This document shows, piece after piece, positions 1 to 13,758 of a DNA stretch of 64,000 bases. Every line of letters begins with the position of its first letter. Within the stretch, counting starts at the first letter, position 1. The stretch is from Reticulascus tulasneorum (Eukaryota; Ascomycota; Sordariomycetes; Glomerellales; Reticulascaceae). Made by a program: the position numbers and the translations under genes. The notes under the pieces are model-generated. The model saw nothing but the letters and a program-made list of their open reading frames with translations, was not told where the DNA came from and did no database searches. The stretch lies in contig LSAX01000004.1 of NCBI GenBank assembly GCA_001557505.1, positions 3,224,001 through 3,288,000 of the forward strand, given 5' to 3'.

Positions 1-782
1 TTGTGCTCGTACTCGTCGTGGTCGGTACCAGACTCGTTGTCGTAAGAGCCTCAGTTGTCTCCTCGCTTATGGTTGTGTAACTCGCCGTTTCAGGCTCAGT
101 GGGAATAGCACTTATCACAGACACCGACGTGCTCGACGTTGAGCTCGACTCTGCAAGTGCGGTGCTTGTACTTGTGCTCGTGCTTGGTGTTGAACTCGAC
201 TCCGCCACGGTCGTAGTCGGCACCGGCGCCGGCACCGTAGGAACGATACTCGCACTCGCACTCGAGGTCGTACTCGTCTCCGTAGCAGTGACAATGGGAG
301 CCACACTTATTCCCGTTACGGTAGTGTTCAGCACTGGACTCGGCACCGCAGGTGTTTCTAGCAGCGTCTCGGTGAGCGTGCTGACGGCACTGGAAACGAT
401 GCTCGATTCCGGCAAGACCAAAGTAGAAGTCAAGGTCGAGATTATCACCGGCGGCTCCACCAAGCTCGGGATGAGGGTGGTTACTTCAGCGGAGCTAGTA
501 ACCGGAATGGCCAGGGCCGTAGTCGAGGTCTCGACGCTGCTCGTCGTGCTGTTTTCGATAGTGGTGTAAGGGAGTTCCTGGCGATTCTGAGACGGGGTCA
601 GCACATGCAGTGACGGGCAGGAAACCAATGTGAATAACTGGAATTAGGGAAAAAGAACCCGATGACAGGAGTGTAGTGAGGACTGGGGAAGGTTGTGCTG
701 CTTAGATACATACCTTGATCTCCCTGGCCGGCAGCGCAGACACGCAGCCAACCATCAACCCAACAACGAAAGCACGCATCAT
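1..782 (-). CDS. Secreted Ser/Thr-rich protein, 3' part cut by window edge
   Basis: Two exons: 714-782 and <1-586, intron 587-713 (donor gtatgt, branch gctgac, acceptor ctcag). Exon 1 encodes a start with two Met, then a short hydrophobic stretch ending ALPAREIK, which looks like a signal peptide with an Ala-x-Pro-type cleavage area. Exon 2 stays open to the window edge and reads as Ser, Thr, Val and Pro rich sequence with imperfect runs such as TSTSTSTA and SSSTPSTS, with almost no charged or aromatic residues. Such composition is typical of O-glycosylated wall proteins, often GPI-anchored; the C-terminus that would show this lies outside the window. The opposite strand is also open because of the biased composition, but it lacks a signal peptide or splice structure. 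Function unknown. Confidence 0.7.
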
Positions 783-1670
783 GTCAAAGTCAAGTTAAAA
801 GCTCTTCTCTGGCAACTTGGACATTCAATCGAACAAAGCTGAATCCAAACTTCTCCAACTCGCTCGCCACGTCCCCCTCACCGACACTTATATACACGTC
901 CTCCGCCGACCAGACACCAAACAAAGTCCCTCTTACCACTATACGCAGAATCCACCTCAATAACGAGCCGCGCCTCCACCGCCACGGCATATACCACCAT
1001 TATCCCGTTTTCTCGTCCCTGAATTTTGCGAGCCGCACATCGCTGGCTAAATATCGCGATATTGAGGTTCCCCTATTGACCGCGCCTCGCCTACCGGTCC
1101 GGGCTTCAGAGGCGGGCTGGGCTGGATTCGAACCGCCAGGCAAAGAACCTGGAAGAAAAAGGTGCATGGCGCGTCTTCGCTGTGGAGGGTGTCGATGTCC
1201 TCAAAAATCGAGTTGAACCGTGTCCGGCGCGGCAGGATTAGCCGTCTGGGTAAAAGACGCTCCGGGGACCAGGTCCGAGTCGATAAGCTGACAATCAGTC
1301 TAGAGCGAAGGAACCAGGGAACGTTATCGTGCAATTCAACAGACGAGAAAATAGAGTGCGAAGCAGACGTAAAATGATAAGCCCAATGTTTCTATCTGCT
1401 ATACCCTAGTATCAAACAGCCCGCTCCATATAAGATGAAAATGTTGGCCGGGCCAAACCGCTACCATAGTACATGCCCATATAGCGCTATGTCAACTCAC
1501 AGTCTACACCACCAAGCTTATACCTGCCTCATGAGTGTCCGACCTCGGCGGCCAGAATTTGACTCCGAGTCTCTCCGTTTTGTGAGTGATTTCAACCAAA
1601 GAGGCCATGATCCCCAAACATGACCAGGCCATTGCTTCCAGCGAAGCCCCAGCGGAGTCAGCCGAAATCG
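783..1670. other. Intergenic, no gene seen
   Basis: Lies between the 5' end of the secreted protein gene and the 3' end of the ABC transporter gene, both on the minus strand. It should hold the promoter of the former and the terminator of the latter. No supportable coding frame or RNA gene; a TTCGAA motif near 1126 resembles a tRNA T-loop but its stems do not pair. Confidence 0.6.
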
Positions 1671-4600
1671 CTAAGAACCATTTGCGGTCTCCTCTTCGTC
1701 AACGTCCACCAATCTTCCGGAATCCCACTTCTTCTTTGCCGTCTTGATGAGAGTGTCGAGCTCCCCACTCGACTCGCACATGCTTCGGAACGTGCCCTTC
1801 TCTTTGCGGATCAACTCATACGGGTGAGCAAACTCGACCACAGCGCCCTTATCCAGGACAAGTACCTTGTCGTAGTCAACAATCGTCTGCAGACGATGTG
1901 CAATTGTGATGATGGTGCTACTGAGCTCGCGGATTGTTTCCTGGATCTTGGAATCCGTGGCGTAATCAATAGATGCCGTGGCCTCGTCCATCACCAGCAC
2001 ACTAGGGCGCTTGAGCATGGCTCGGGCAAGACAAAGAAGCTGCCGCTGACCCTGAGAGAGGTTGGAGCCCGACTCAGTAACGGGCGAAGAGAGATCTAAG
2101 AAGACATTCTTGTTCACTGCCTGGGTCGTAGTAGGAGTCGATGGGGTTGTGTCTGCTACTCCCTGTTCGGACACAGCAATCGTAGGTGTCGGTGGCAGCA
2201 TTGTGGCTGTTGTGGGAGTAGGCGGGACAGCCCCTGCAGGCTCATTCGGCCCAATCAGCTGTACCCTCCTCAACGCGTCGAAAATGTCTTCGTCCGAGTA
2301 CATCTCGAACGGATCCAAGTTCGTTCGAATGGTACCCGTGAACAGGGTGGGATCCTGAGGCACAATTGTGATGGCTTCTCGCAGGTCTTGAAGACCAATT
2401 AGACCGATATCAATACCGTCAATCACGATCTTGCCTTCATCGGCTTCAAGGGCTCGGAAGATGGCTAGGGCCAGCGAACTCTTTCCGGCACCAGTACGTC
2501 CGACAATTCCGACCTTCTCTCTCGGATCGATCTTGATGCTGATGTTTCGCAACACGGGGTCCAACTCCTTACGATATGAAGTAGTGTAGTTGACGAATTC
2601 AACGGAGCCTTGGCTCGGCCAGTTCTCGGGAGGTCTATTCTTCTCCACAATCGGGTCGGCCTCCTTTTCCACGTCGAGATATTCCTTGATACGCTCAACC
2701 GAGTTCATGTTTTGTTCATTCATAGCGTACAGTCGGACTAGCCACAGAATGTTCTCGGTAAATCCGATGGCGTAACTGAGCGAGATACCAGCAGCACCAG
2801 GGTCAATCGACCCAAGGCTGAGAATAACAAAGACGCCGGCAAAGAAAGAGACCATGTCGCCAACTACGTCGGTTCGGAAGGCGAGCCATCTGTTGCAGGC
2901 CCAGAGGTAGATAAATGGACGAGCCTGAGTGTTGATCTTGGCCAAGTTCTCCCTGATGAACCGGCGTTCATCGCCGTAAGCTCGGATAGTGGTCATGCCT
3001 GTCAGCGTCTCGCCGAATTGCTGGAAAAGAGGACTTCTCGAGACAGACTCCAGTCGCTTCAGATCTCGCGAGGCTCGCAAATAGAAAGCGCCGACGAACC
3101 AATAAGCAGCGGTAATAAAGACACCCGCGATGAGGAAACCAGGGGTGATTGCAGCAATGAGGACAATGGTGACAACAATTCCCAAAGCGCAGCCCATGAC
3201 TCCAATGGCAATCGGCGCAACCTCTTGGTCTACTGCCTCGAGATCCTTACTGAACCGATTCATCAGCTGTCCCAGAGGCGTAACGTCAAAGAACTTGAAT
3301 TTGGCCCTGGAAACGGCATCGATCAAGCTGTTGTGGATCTTCCGGGATGCTGTAAGAGAGCCGTAGAAAACCCAAATATCTCTGACGAAAGCAGCGCATG
3401 CACCAGCTATTCCAATAAGAGCCAGCACCGTCAGGTAGTAGTTGACGTTGACCTTAGGCGCAGTAGCAGTGATTGAGGTTGAGTTTGCGTCTTGCAGCCA
3501 CGATTGGGGTTTGACATAATTGGCAATTGAGGCGAAATAGGTCGGCGAGATAGATCCAGAGCTGTAGCTGTGCGAAGAAGTAGAGAAATGGATGTTTGCA
3601 ACCTCTTCTGTGACGTATTGGTTGGCCCATTCCCGAACCCAGATATTTGTTGCCACGCCACTGACTTGTTGCAATCCGAAGACTGCAGCGGCGATGATCC
3701 AGAACCACCAAGTTCCCATGGCGGCGAGGTATAGCTTGATAACTGGCCATTTGACAGCACCGGTGGCCTTTGACTCTTCCACTGGGGCGACTGGCGTCTT
3801 CTTTTTGAGATCCTTCTTCTTCGCCTCCTCCCCATTTCCGCCTTCGTCGCCAGGATTCACCGCCGTCTCCGCACTTGCGTCCCCAACGCTGGAAGGAACA
3901 CGGGAAGGAATTCGAGAAACGGATGCTGACCCTGGGCGAGACTTCTGAACATCCTCACCAAGCTTTCCTGAGGCGATGACTTCCGCTGAAGCCCCTTGGG
4001 CCGATATTCTGCCATTCTCGAGCATAACGACGTAGTTCGACGAAGGGACGCAGAGCTGAATGTTGTGCGTAACCAGAATACAGGTTCTTCCAGTCATCAA
4101 CGGGCCCTTGATGGCATTGGCGAAGATCCATTGAGCAGTGTGGGAGTCCACGGCACTGAGGCAGTCATCGAGCAGCACGTGTTGCGAGTTGGAGTATATG
4201 GCTCTCGCCAGGGAAATTCGTTGTTTTTGCCCGCCGGAAAGCGTAATGCCCTTCTCACCAACGAGTGTCTCGTCCCCGTTGTCAAGGATCTCGAGATCTC
4301 GTTCCAAGGCGCAGGCAATAATGACCTCTTGGTACCTCTTCTCATCAAACGGCGCGGCGAAAACGATGTTCTCCTTGATGTTCGCGTTAACGAGCCAAGC
4401 AGCTTGGGCGGCGTATGCGACAGTGTCTGCCAAACCAGTCTCAGGATCGGGTCTGACTTCTTCACGACTCAGACCTCCAGGGCAGTAAACCTTGCCATCC
4501 ATCAAAGTCATTTCGCCAAGCAAAGCCATCAACATTGATGTCTTTCCAGACCCGGTGGGTCCGGTAATAACGTTGAGCTTTCCAATCTTGAAGTCGACGT

Positions 4601-6869
4601 CCATGTCCAAAAGGCGGAAAGCCATAGATCCATCCTCCGCAACGGTGTCTTTGCCACCCCAGATGAAAGTGGCGTCTCGGAAACCGATCACCTTATTGCC
4701 GTTCTCGTCAACGTTATCCGTGCCGAGCTGCTCGTACTTGTCGGTCTCCTCTTCCATAAGGAACTCTTCCACACGATCAATGGACACCTTGGTTTCCTGC
4801 ACATGCGCGAACATGTCTCCCAGCTGATCAAGAGGAACTCGGAGAAGGAGGAAGAGCGAGATGGCGGTGAAGGCGACAGATGGATATAGCGGCTTCTTCT
4901 CGATGACCGTGTACATAAGGAAAGAGAAGAATGTGATGAGAACTGGGACCGAGTTCCAGACAGCCACGGCGCATGACCAGATGACAAATCGCGAACGCAA
5001 TGCCTTCAGTTCAACAGCCCGCTTCTCGTCCACTATCCTGCCGAACCTCTGCTCCCAAGCGAAATACTTGATGATCCGAATGTTCTGCAAGATTTCGTTC
5101 GTGATGTTGATACGCTTGTCAGTGGCAGCCATGATGTTCTTGGAAGTTGAAGTGAACCCTCGGGCAAAGGCATAATTGATAGGAAGCAGCAGTGCCATGA
5201 CAACCAAACCAGGAATACTGCTCCATCCCATGACTCGCCAGAGCAAGGTAATGGCCACAATCAGCTGAGTTGGAGCAGCTGCGCAGAGGAAGTGCAGATA
5301 GGCGGTGATTTCAGCGATCTTGAAACTGTCGACGGACATGAGGTTGATGATGGTTCCAAGATTTGCCTGCTCGTCATCCTTCTTGTCTTCTTTCTTGGGG
5401 GCGCCATTTTCTGCTCCGTCGGCACCTGCAGCTGGTTTCTTGTCCTTCTTCTTCAACCCCAGCGCTTTCTTGATTTTGCTGAATACGCCATCTTTCGCGG
5501 CATCTGCCTTGTTCTTCTTGTCCAGAAGAACAGTTTCCTTGCCCGCGGCAGCCTTTCGTCGCAGCGCCTTGGCATAAATTTCTCCCACAATGATGGCACG
5601 AATCCTGATACAGATCTTCCGGCCAGTCCACAGCGCCATGCCGTCGGCAAACGACCGGACAAGATCCAAAATTGGCAGCATGATAACGTACAGCCACAGA
5701 ACATTGATAGGAGCCACATCGGGTCGCTCCACATACTCCAAGATCGCCTTGAGTAGCAGCGTTGGCGCGAAGGTGAAGAGAGCAGCGAAAAATGCCATGG
5801 CGCACTGGAAGAGCAATACGCCCTTGAAATACTTGAGCAGGTGGAACGCGAGAGATGTGGTCTTCTTGAACTGCCGGTAATCGGCGAGCACGACCGCTGC
5901 CTTGTCCTTGGGAAGCAAGTTCCACACGTCCTTGATGCTAAAGTTCTCGTTGTAACCGCGCCAGATGATCGGGTCGACCCAGGAGAAGGTGGCCAGGGAG
6001 AAGAGGGAGGCCAATGGCTCGCGGGAAGGCTCGAGCCCGTCCTCCCACTCCATGATGACCGTCTTATTTCCTTTGCGTGTCGTAACGGCCATTCCGAATA
6101 GCAGAGTCGTCAGCGCGAACTCGACAATGACCAGAATCTGGGTCAAGCGCGAGCTCGGATGGACCAGGACGGAACGGAACACGGCAATGGTGAAGAGCCA
6201 CTGGCAGCCGTAGATGACGGCAGTATGATTCCAGAGGTGAGGCACGCGCCATTTGGTGTTCCCAAGGAAGAGTCGAAGGCTGGCAAGGATAGCGACGTAG
6301 ATCCAGATGACGAGCCCGATGACTGACGTTTGAAGCCTATGGAGATCGAACCCTGACGCAACCAGAGCAATGACATTGATAGTGACCAATCCCAAAATTG
6401 CCAGCTCTTCGATAACAACGAGCAGGGTTTCAGCCGGAGGGCTATCAGCCTGCACAATGGAGCCCTTGGTGGTGGTCTTGACCAGAGCCAGGCGGGCACC
6501 ACCATGGATGGTCAGGCCCTCATCATCGTCATCGTCGTCGTCCTCGGGCTCCTCAGGAGGTATGTCCGTATGCTGGGCCGCGGTATTGGCATGGGAATCA
6601 CCGGCGCCGTTGGGTATTTGTCGGTAGCCACGCTTCCTTAGCTTCACGACGAGATTTCGCAGGCTGGACCAGGCGATGGTCGTGAGGGACAGGCCGATGA
6701 CTATTAGAGGAAAAAGAACCTTCAGGTAGCTGCAGGAAGCTCCCAGTCAGCTCATGCGATTGAAAGGCATCCAGATTGGGCCAGGAAGAAACACTTACTC
6801 CTGCTGGAAACACAGCGAGAAGTCATCAATCTGCCAGACCGGCCACGCGCACTGAGCAAAGCCGCCCAT
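1671..6869 (-). CDS. ABCC (MRP)-type full-length ABC transporter
   Basis: Two exons, 6799-6869 and 1671-6729; the 69-nt intron joins ...FSLCFQQ to D-YLKVLFPLIVIG. The start at 6869 supplies an N-terminus without which the large frame would begin at a GTG. Predicted 1709 residues, normal for fungal ABCC proteins. Order: N-terminal membrane domain, TMD1, NBD1, charged linker (about 940-985), TMD2, NBD2. NBD1 has Walker A GPTGSGKT (about 746) and signature LSGGQKQR (about 853); its Walker B reads VLLDDCLSAVD, with Asp where the catalytic Glu is expected, as is usual for ABCC. NBD2 has GRTGAGKSS (about 1434), a Thr/Pro-rich insertion, LSQGQRQ (about 1581) and VLVMDEATASID. The family exports or sequesters organic anions and conjugates at plasma or vacuolar membranes. 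Text resemblance is to the Ybt1/bile-acid transporter branch; the substrate is not deducible. Confidence 0.93.
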
Positions 6870-9800
6870 ACTGCCCCACTCCGGATGGCGGGGGGATTTT
6901 TTTTGGAAGAGCTTTTGCAATTGGAGAAGTTCAGTGGTTCAGCCCGACGTCGGAGGAGGAGGAGAGTGGTAGGATCGACTCGCCAAGGCGTGTTTCGTCG
7001 GGGGGGCTCGCAAGCAAAGAAGCAAGAAAAGAAAGAAAGAAAAAATGTTGATAGAAACTAAGTTTTTTGGTGGAGTGTGGAATGTCGCAGGCGTGTCAAG
7101 AGGTATGGCAAGGTAGGTAGGTAGAGAGATAGGTGGGTGAGGTAAGGGTATGGAAAGCAGCTAAGATTGATTAGACCCGCAGGGTTCCCAGTTTGGGGGG
7201 TTGGAGGAGAACTTTTGGAAGAGAGCGTGGATAGTGGATAGTGGAAGGAAGGGGGGGGGGTGCTGTTTCGTGCCTTTGCTAACTACTAGGTAAGCACGCA
7301 AAGTACCTAGGGAGCCTATGATCAAAGTTGCATTTTATCAAAAGGCCACTTACAAGTTCGGTGCACCTCTGCTTTTTTCCCTTTTCAGTTGCCCCCCTCC
7401 TGCAGAAACGGAAAAGTCCCTGTAATTAAGTCGAGATGGTGGGGATCGCCCTATGTACGCCCAACCAGCACCAGGTTTTCCCGAGAAAATGCGTGCCGAC
7501 GGGGGCTCTCCCAGCTAGTTAGCTACTTAATTAGTTACACTAGGCACGTACGCAACGAGTCCAGTAGCTGCCTGGGCATTAGAATGCGCACCTCGAAGCT
7601 CTCTGCCGTGGCAGCCGTGAAGATGTCCTGGAACTACCGGGATCCGCGATCTGTCTGGACTGCGAGCCGGCACAGTCGGTGCTCCTATGCAAGATTCCCT
7701 GCCCTTTCGCGGCGGCGTCTCGAGTATGGGAGAAAATAACAGCCCCCAGGACGTGGTGGTGTATGACTCTGTCCTAAGAGGGGCGAAGGTCCGATTGTGC
7801 CACAAAGCAAACTCTTTAGTAGCTTATGCAATTGCAAAAGTCGAGAGTCTCACGGGCCGCCGAGCAGTTGAAGGAAGATGGGGGGGGGTCCCGGAATGCC
7901 TTTTCTTTTTTTTGGTGCGTAAGAGCTGGGCTTAACAGAGTGTGCCACGAGGCTGGAAGTGGTGCGCGTTGAGATGTCGACATGCACGAACGCAAAAACG
8001 GCCTCAACCTTAAATCACACAACCTGCCTTGGCGTTCCGATCGTCTCTTTACATACCTTTCCGACGTGCCCCCTACGTGACTAGCGAAGCAAAGACGACC
8101 GATCTCTAAGGTAGGGGGAAATGGCGAAGGGAAGGACGTCGGCGGCCGAGAGTTAGGAACCCCCACATTTCGGCGCAATAGAAATGACCTTGTTCCACAA
8201 TCTTACATTCTTGTCTCCATCGACGTCCGTACGCACGTATGGAAACCGCGATGTCAACGTCGTGAACAAGGGCCCTCAGACTCACACTGTGGAGTGGAGG
8301 GTCCAATTGTCCAGATTGCACATTGTCTACGTGACTCACCGGGCGACCGGCCACCCAAGCACCTAGTTAGGGTATCTGATAGACCTCATGGGGCAGATCA
8401 CCCAATGCAACCTGCACACCCAATTGATGAAGACGGGAACTGCTCAATTGAACAAAGGTTCTGCATCAAGGGTCACGTACGTACTTTATTCATTAGGCGC
8501 GACCCCCCTCTTAACGCCTACCGAAGTAGGGGTAATGCATGTACTCGTACTGGGCTGCCACCACCAAATGGCAATTGACCTTCCAATTGAGGAACCAGCA
8601 TGGTGGTTGCTTCTCGGGTACAGACTCCTTCGACTCATTTGATGGGCCCCCGCCAGTGACTCACATACCACTCACCGCCCCTGGGCATGGAGGACTTCGG
8701 GGACCTCTCGTATCTTTCTTGCTCTGGTGCGAGTCACGGCTGCTTTGGCAATTCTTCCAGCGAAAGCAAACTGGGGATGACTTTGCGACGCATCCACTTC
8801 CTGCTTGGGTCCGACTAATACCTACAACTTGCAGCAGAGAGCGGAGCTCGACTCAATTCGAGGGGGGACAGCTCCCCCGATATACTATGTACCTGTGCAA
8901 CCAGTGATAACTGTTGTAATCTGTACGACAAGCACGTATGTATGTGTGTATGTATGCACATTCCCAGGATTAATATAGGTCATAGCTCTGACGCCAGGCG
9001 CCTGTCCTTGCGGGGGGCTGCAGTGCAACGGCGTTTTTGTCACTCAGGGCAGCCGTGATTGGCCAATCGAAAGAGCGAGATAAGAAAGATGCAATTCTGC
9101 GAATATCAGACTACTGTAGCATTAAGTGCTGAGAAGGGGCCACCCGGGCGTATCGCATACGTTTCCTCCTCCCCCTTCGTCAAGATTTCCAAATGCAATC
9201 CCAAGTCCGTGCCCCGGGAAACAGACTCTACAGATGTCTTCTCACCTGTTGCATGCGCGCATGCATCAACGTCGCAGCTGGCACATCTCGTGACTTTGGG
9301 CCGCCTGAGGATACTGTACCTAAACGCGTAACAGATCTTCCCTTGATGACACGATTATCTTATTTAGCATAGGGGATATTTCGGGCCGCGCCTCGCGTTC
9401 TGGGTGCCTGGGTTTCGATGACAGCCTGCTTTGATTAATGGCAGGACGACTCCATTGACCCGTGAAGCTCCCATGCCATGTATGGGACTTTGGTAATTTG
9501 GAAGCGATTCTGATATCACCCGCAACTCACGAACGTCTGTGCGCAATCCGACTTCAGCCTCCCCCACCTCTCGCTCCTTCGCACCCAAGCACCTGCTAAA
9601 TTCATGCCACCTTCTCCTAACTAAGTCGACCGTTCTAGGCCCAATCAGTGGCCCGGCAAACCCGTCTGAAGTCTGTGGGATAGTTGCCTGATCATATCCC
9701 CGGTTATCGAAATCCTATTGTAACCCCTTGGGTTTCTGCCTGACTGCATTTCAGCATACGCAGCAAGTCTGGACCGCAAACTTAATCCAGCCCTTGGCTT

Positions 9801-11641
9801 GGTGACATATGTTCAATCTCCCCATGTGCGAGACACGAAACTCGGCAGCAGGAACCTAGGATCCAGCATCCGCGGCCCGCACAAAACACCACCAGCCATG
9901 TCTTATAAGACGACAGCCCCTCCGCGGCAAAGAACCAGCCTTCCTGCAAGCCAAGAGACGCAGACTTCCGTAGCTTGGCTATCCTATTTAGACTACCACA
10001 GGAACCTCACTAACTTGAACAGGCGGAAAAGGCAGCATGAGGAGCGCATTAGCAATCATGGAAACATAATAGGCCCCGACACTATGCACAGCACTTGGGA
10101 CGCCCGCCGCTCGCGATGTAACCATGCTCTAATAGTATGGTCGCCAATTGCGCCATGTGCAATTTGTATCTTATTATAGTAGGACGGGAACCCATGTCTG
10201 GGCAGGGAATTTCAGGAGAAGTAATATCATGTCCGTGCGGTAATGGATGGATGCTGCCTTTGTGCTCAGAACACTTTTGCGAATCCCCATGGTGTCCTGA
10301 CAATGCCGAAACCCGGTCTACCTCTGCTGGGGGAAGACGTCCCATTCCATGCTATCGGGATCAACAAGTAAAGACTCGGTCTATTGCTAAAAGGACGCCC
10401 AGTATATACATGCATAACACCACGAGCGAGCTGGACGTTCATCCGAGGTCCATCACAGTGAATTGGACTGCCACCATCACCACCTCCACTATGCGAGGAC
10501 CAATATCAAACCCAGGATAGAGCCTCCCCACCATTAGTATAACGGTAAACACGAGCCATCTGCGCGACAGCTTGTCGGATGAGGGAGCATGCTGCTAAAC
10601 AAGTGTGAGTCAATGCCAACCCTCCACAGAAGCCCCCACGCTCCCGGAGAACAAAGGTGATCGAAACTCCGATCTCACCTTACCCATCAGCTCCCAAGCA
10701 TGCTCTCCCCAACTCATCTGTCCAGTTAAATGAGATGCGTACTTGGGAATCTGACCTCCGAGGGAAGGGAGAATGGGGTGGTTAACTTGCACATCCCCCA
10801 TGATATTTGGGTACTCCCTCCCTTGACCGAGATAGCTCATTTTACGTCGGTGATGTCACTCAAGGGACGGTCTCAACCCCAAATTCGTCATCGAACGGTG
10901 GGGGGAGGGCAAAGGTCCATGGAAGAATGTGGCCAAACTCTCTGCCTGTGCACCGGAGTAGACGGCGAAGCATTGCCAGGTTCCAATCCGACTTGGCAAT
11001 GGCCCAATATCTCAGCCGAGGAGCAGCCCGCAACGATACTGTACACACCCTTTCTCCATCGATATGGTCCCGGGGTCCTCATCTCAAGTTCCACAGCTCG
11101 GATGTTCCCCTTTTCATGCAGTAAGACGGCGGCATCTGTGCACAGAGAGCCGTTTATGAGTCGGAATCTCGCTGCGACCACTTCACCATCATCTTACCGT
11201 GTTCCCTCAAACTGCACGTCGCACGCGGCACGTCGAAAGCAAGAAAGGGAGCCGTCTGTGCGTAAAATGGATTGTTGTACGTGCATACATGGTCTTAGAT
11301 ACAATGCAACCGGACCCTCCCCCCAGTCGAGAAGAAGACCCGAAAACAGGAACCCTTACCCACCAACAGTCTCCCGGGATAAAGGCTCCTTTCCACGTCC
11401 TCGCTCATGGGGTCAGACCTTCGCCTGCCACCCAATGCAAATTCCCAACCCCAGTTCTCCCTCTCCAACACCCCTCGCTTTTGGAAGGGCGCAAAATGAC
11501 CTTGTATGACTTTTTTTTCTTTAATCCCGTCCGCTGATATTACACAGTGGCCATCGTGGTGGCTGGAGCTTCAAATGAACAAATGGAAGAAGCTTCCGAG
11601 ATATTGATTAGGAGGCTATGGTTCGTGTATGGCGGCTGAAA
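6870..11641. other. Long intergenic region without recognisable genes
   Basis: About 4.8 kb between the ABC transporter start and the SEC61 alpha stop. It contains G-rich runs (about 6890-6900, 7250-7260), a GTAGG-rich stretch at about 7110-7140, and many scattered frames under 130 codons (one of 259 codons at 10730-11509 has no start context, domain or splice structure). I saw no tRNA, no transposon remnant and no convincing exon. The part next to 6870 should hold the transporter promoter. Confidence 0.5.
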
Positions 11642-13256
11642 TTAACCCATAATCATGCCCTTCATGCCGGACAAGTCGCCCTCCTTGGCTGCAATCTCGA
11701 AGTAGCCGTAGATAATGCTATTGGTTTGTTAGCTGTGATTTCAAGCATAGAATTGTATCGTGACTCACGTGACAGCCAGGAGGGTACCAGTGCCCGAGCC
11801 AAGAGCTCCCATGAGGTCGCTGGCAACGGAGAGTGCTCCGATGCAAGCACCGCCGAAAGCGGCGGCAGTGGGGATGATGCGCTTGAGCTCCTTGTACATG
11901 CTCTGGTCTCGGTGACCGGCCATGACAAGTCCCTGGTCCTTGAGCTGCTTGGCAACATCGCGGGGGCTCGAGCCGGAAACCTCAATCCACGTCTTGGAGA
12001 AGATGGCGCAGGCAGTCAACATGTAGGCGATGTAGACGGCAGTATGAATAGGGTCGAGAAGAGCATCCTTGAAGTTGAGAGGGGGAGACATGTAGTAAGC
12101 GACACCGGAGATGGCCGAGAGCTGAGCAGAGCCGTCCTTGGCTTCCCAGACACCAAAAAGACGGACAAGGAGGTTGTCGGAGAAGCGAGAGTAAAGCATT
12201 TGGCTGATGAGGAAGACGTTGGAAGACAGGGCAGACTGCAGCATGATGGGCATGTTGGAGGTGTAGAACAGTCGGACGGGGTAAGAACCGCGGGAGCCAC
12301 GCTGGCGAGACGACTTGACGGGGATTTCGACGCGGAAACCTTGAAGGTAGATGACAGCGGCGAAGACGGCAATGGTGGCGAGCAGGTTCATGATGTTGGG
12401 GAGGTTCTGTCTATAGAAAGCCTCCTGCAGAGCTCGCTGCTTGTTGGGCCAAGTCATGAGCAGGTGGAAGAGGGCGATGACTGCACCCTCGAACTCGGGG
12501 CCACGGCCGGTGTTGATGGTGGTAGGGGAGAATGCCTTCCACATGATGGACTCGCAGATGTTGGTGGCAATGAACAGAGAGATACCCGATCCAAGACCGT
12601 AGCCCTTCTGCAAGAGCTCATCGAGGAGAATGACGATCATGCCCGCGACAACCAATTGGAGGATGAGGAGGAAGACAATGCCAGCACCGAGGTCGGAAGG
12701 AGGGCCATAGAGACCGGTGAAGACATAGACGGTGGCAGTTCCGGCGGAGAGAATGAAGGCAAAGAGCTTCTGGGCAGTCTGGTAGAGCTCGCGGTCGGAC
12801 TTGAGATCGAGGTTGACATCGATCATGTGGGTGCCAGCAAGGAGCTGGAAGACCATGCCGGAGGAGATGATAGGGGTAATTCCCAACTCCATCAAGGTTC
12901 CCCTATTACTTGCCATCACCATACGCAGCCAGTATAGCGGATCTGAGTTGTCCGACGACACAATGCCGTAGAGAGGCATTTGGCTCATGATCAAGAAGAT
13001 CAGGAGTGTCAGGGCAGTCCACATCAACTTTTGGTTGAAGGGGACCTTCGTCTCCGGCTGCTGAACCTCAGGGAGGAACGGCACAAACGGCTTGACGAGG
13101 TCAAGGAATCGTACTGCAATCGCGACGCGCACATTAGCTTCTGCATCCCAATGGTTTTTGGGCGCGTGTCATCTCTCGTCCCGACCACAGGGGACGTGGC
13201 TGGGAGCTCCGCGCATTGGGCGGCGACGGCGAAGGAATAGACTCACAGGAACTCAT
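11642..13256 (-). CDS. SEC61: Sec61 alpha, protein-conducting channel of the ER
   Basis: Three exons: 13247-13256 (ATGAGTTCC + T), 11769-13113 and 11642-11717, with introns of 133 and 51 nt. The first exon codes MSSL and joins [20 protein letters not shown]; the last restores the usual tail [14 protein letters not shown]. Without these exons the large frame would start at an unrelated Met and stop early at LLAVT. Predicted 476 residues, the family's usual length. Visible hallmarks: the plug/TM2 region [34 protein letters not shown], and the cytosolic ribosome-facing loop [19 protein letters not shown]. The protein forms the SecY/Sec61 channel with Sss1 and Sbh1 for co- and post-translational import. 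It is divergent from the isopentenyltransferase gene with about 500 bp between starts. Confidence 0.97.
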
Positions 13257-13758
13257 GTTTGCGTTGGATGAAGGGTGAAAACAAAGGGCCTAAAGCATCC
13301 GGATGGAAGGGGAGAAGAAAGTGAGCGACAATGGCTCAGGCTTGGGGGGTGAGAGGATGCAAAATTGGGGAGGGAGGTTATTAAGGAGAGCTTGGGAAGC
13401 AAAGGGACGCTGAGATCTGGCTTCAAAACTCCAAAATTGTCAATGTGTCCCAAAATTTTGCGGAGCCGGCACGTGACCCGCTCCCCAACCTTCCTTCTGC
13501 GGAGACGCCAAGCGAATTTTAGTGCAGGGGGCATCGTGGATTTCTAGGGTCCAATCTTCTGACGCATTCGGAGAAGTTCTGAGGACACAGGAGTCATTTG
13601 ACGGCGCCAGATCCCGCAAAGCCAATGGTTAATTACATGCAAAGTTCTCTGGGCTGCGCACAGCAATCCGAATATGCTTTGAGCCTATCAGCCGTCTTCG
13701 AGGTTAGGGCATGAATTCGTGGCCTACTTGGTCGCGATTCATACGAAATGTCGGTACA
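13257..13758. promoter_or_regulatory. Shared divergent promoter region SEC61 / tRNA isopentenyltransferase
   Basis: About 500 bp separate two divergent start codons, so both promoters must lie here or overlap the first introns. No specific factor site or TATA box is called with confidence. Confidence 0.5.

Noticed and set aside
1115..1165. GGTTCGAATCC-like motif on the minus strand, resembling a tRNA T-loop
   Set aside because: The bases flanking the loop do not form a T stem and no matching acceptor, D-arm or anticodon arm can be drawn.
10730..11509. 259-codon plus-strand frame
   Set aside because: Protein text lacks hydrophobic core patterns or motifs and overlaps equally poor frames; not called.
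11618..12937. 439-codon frame on the plus strand
   Set aside because: It is the complement of the SEC61 alpha coding exon, which is certain from protein identity.
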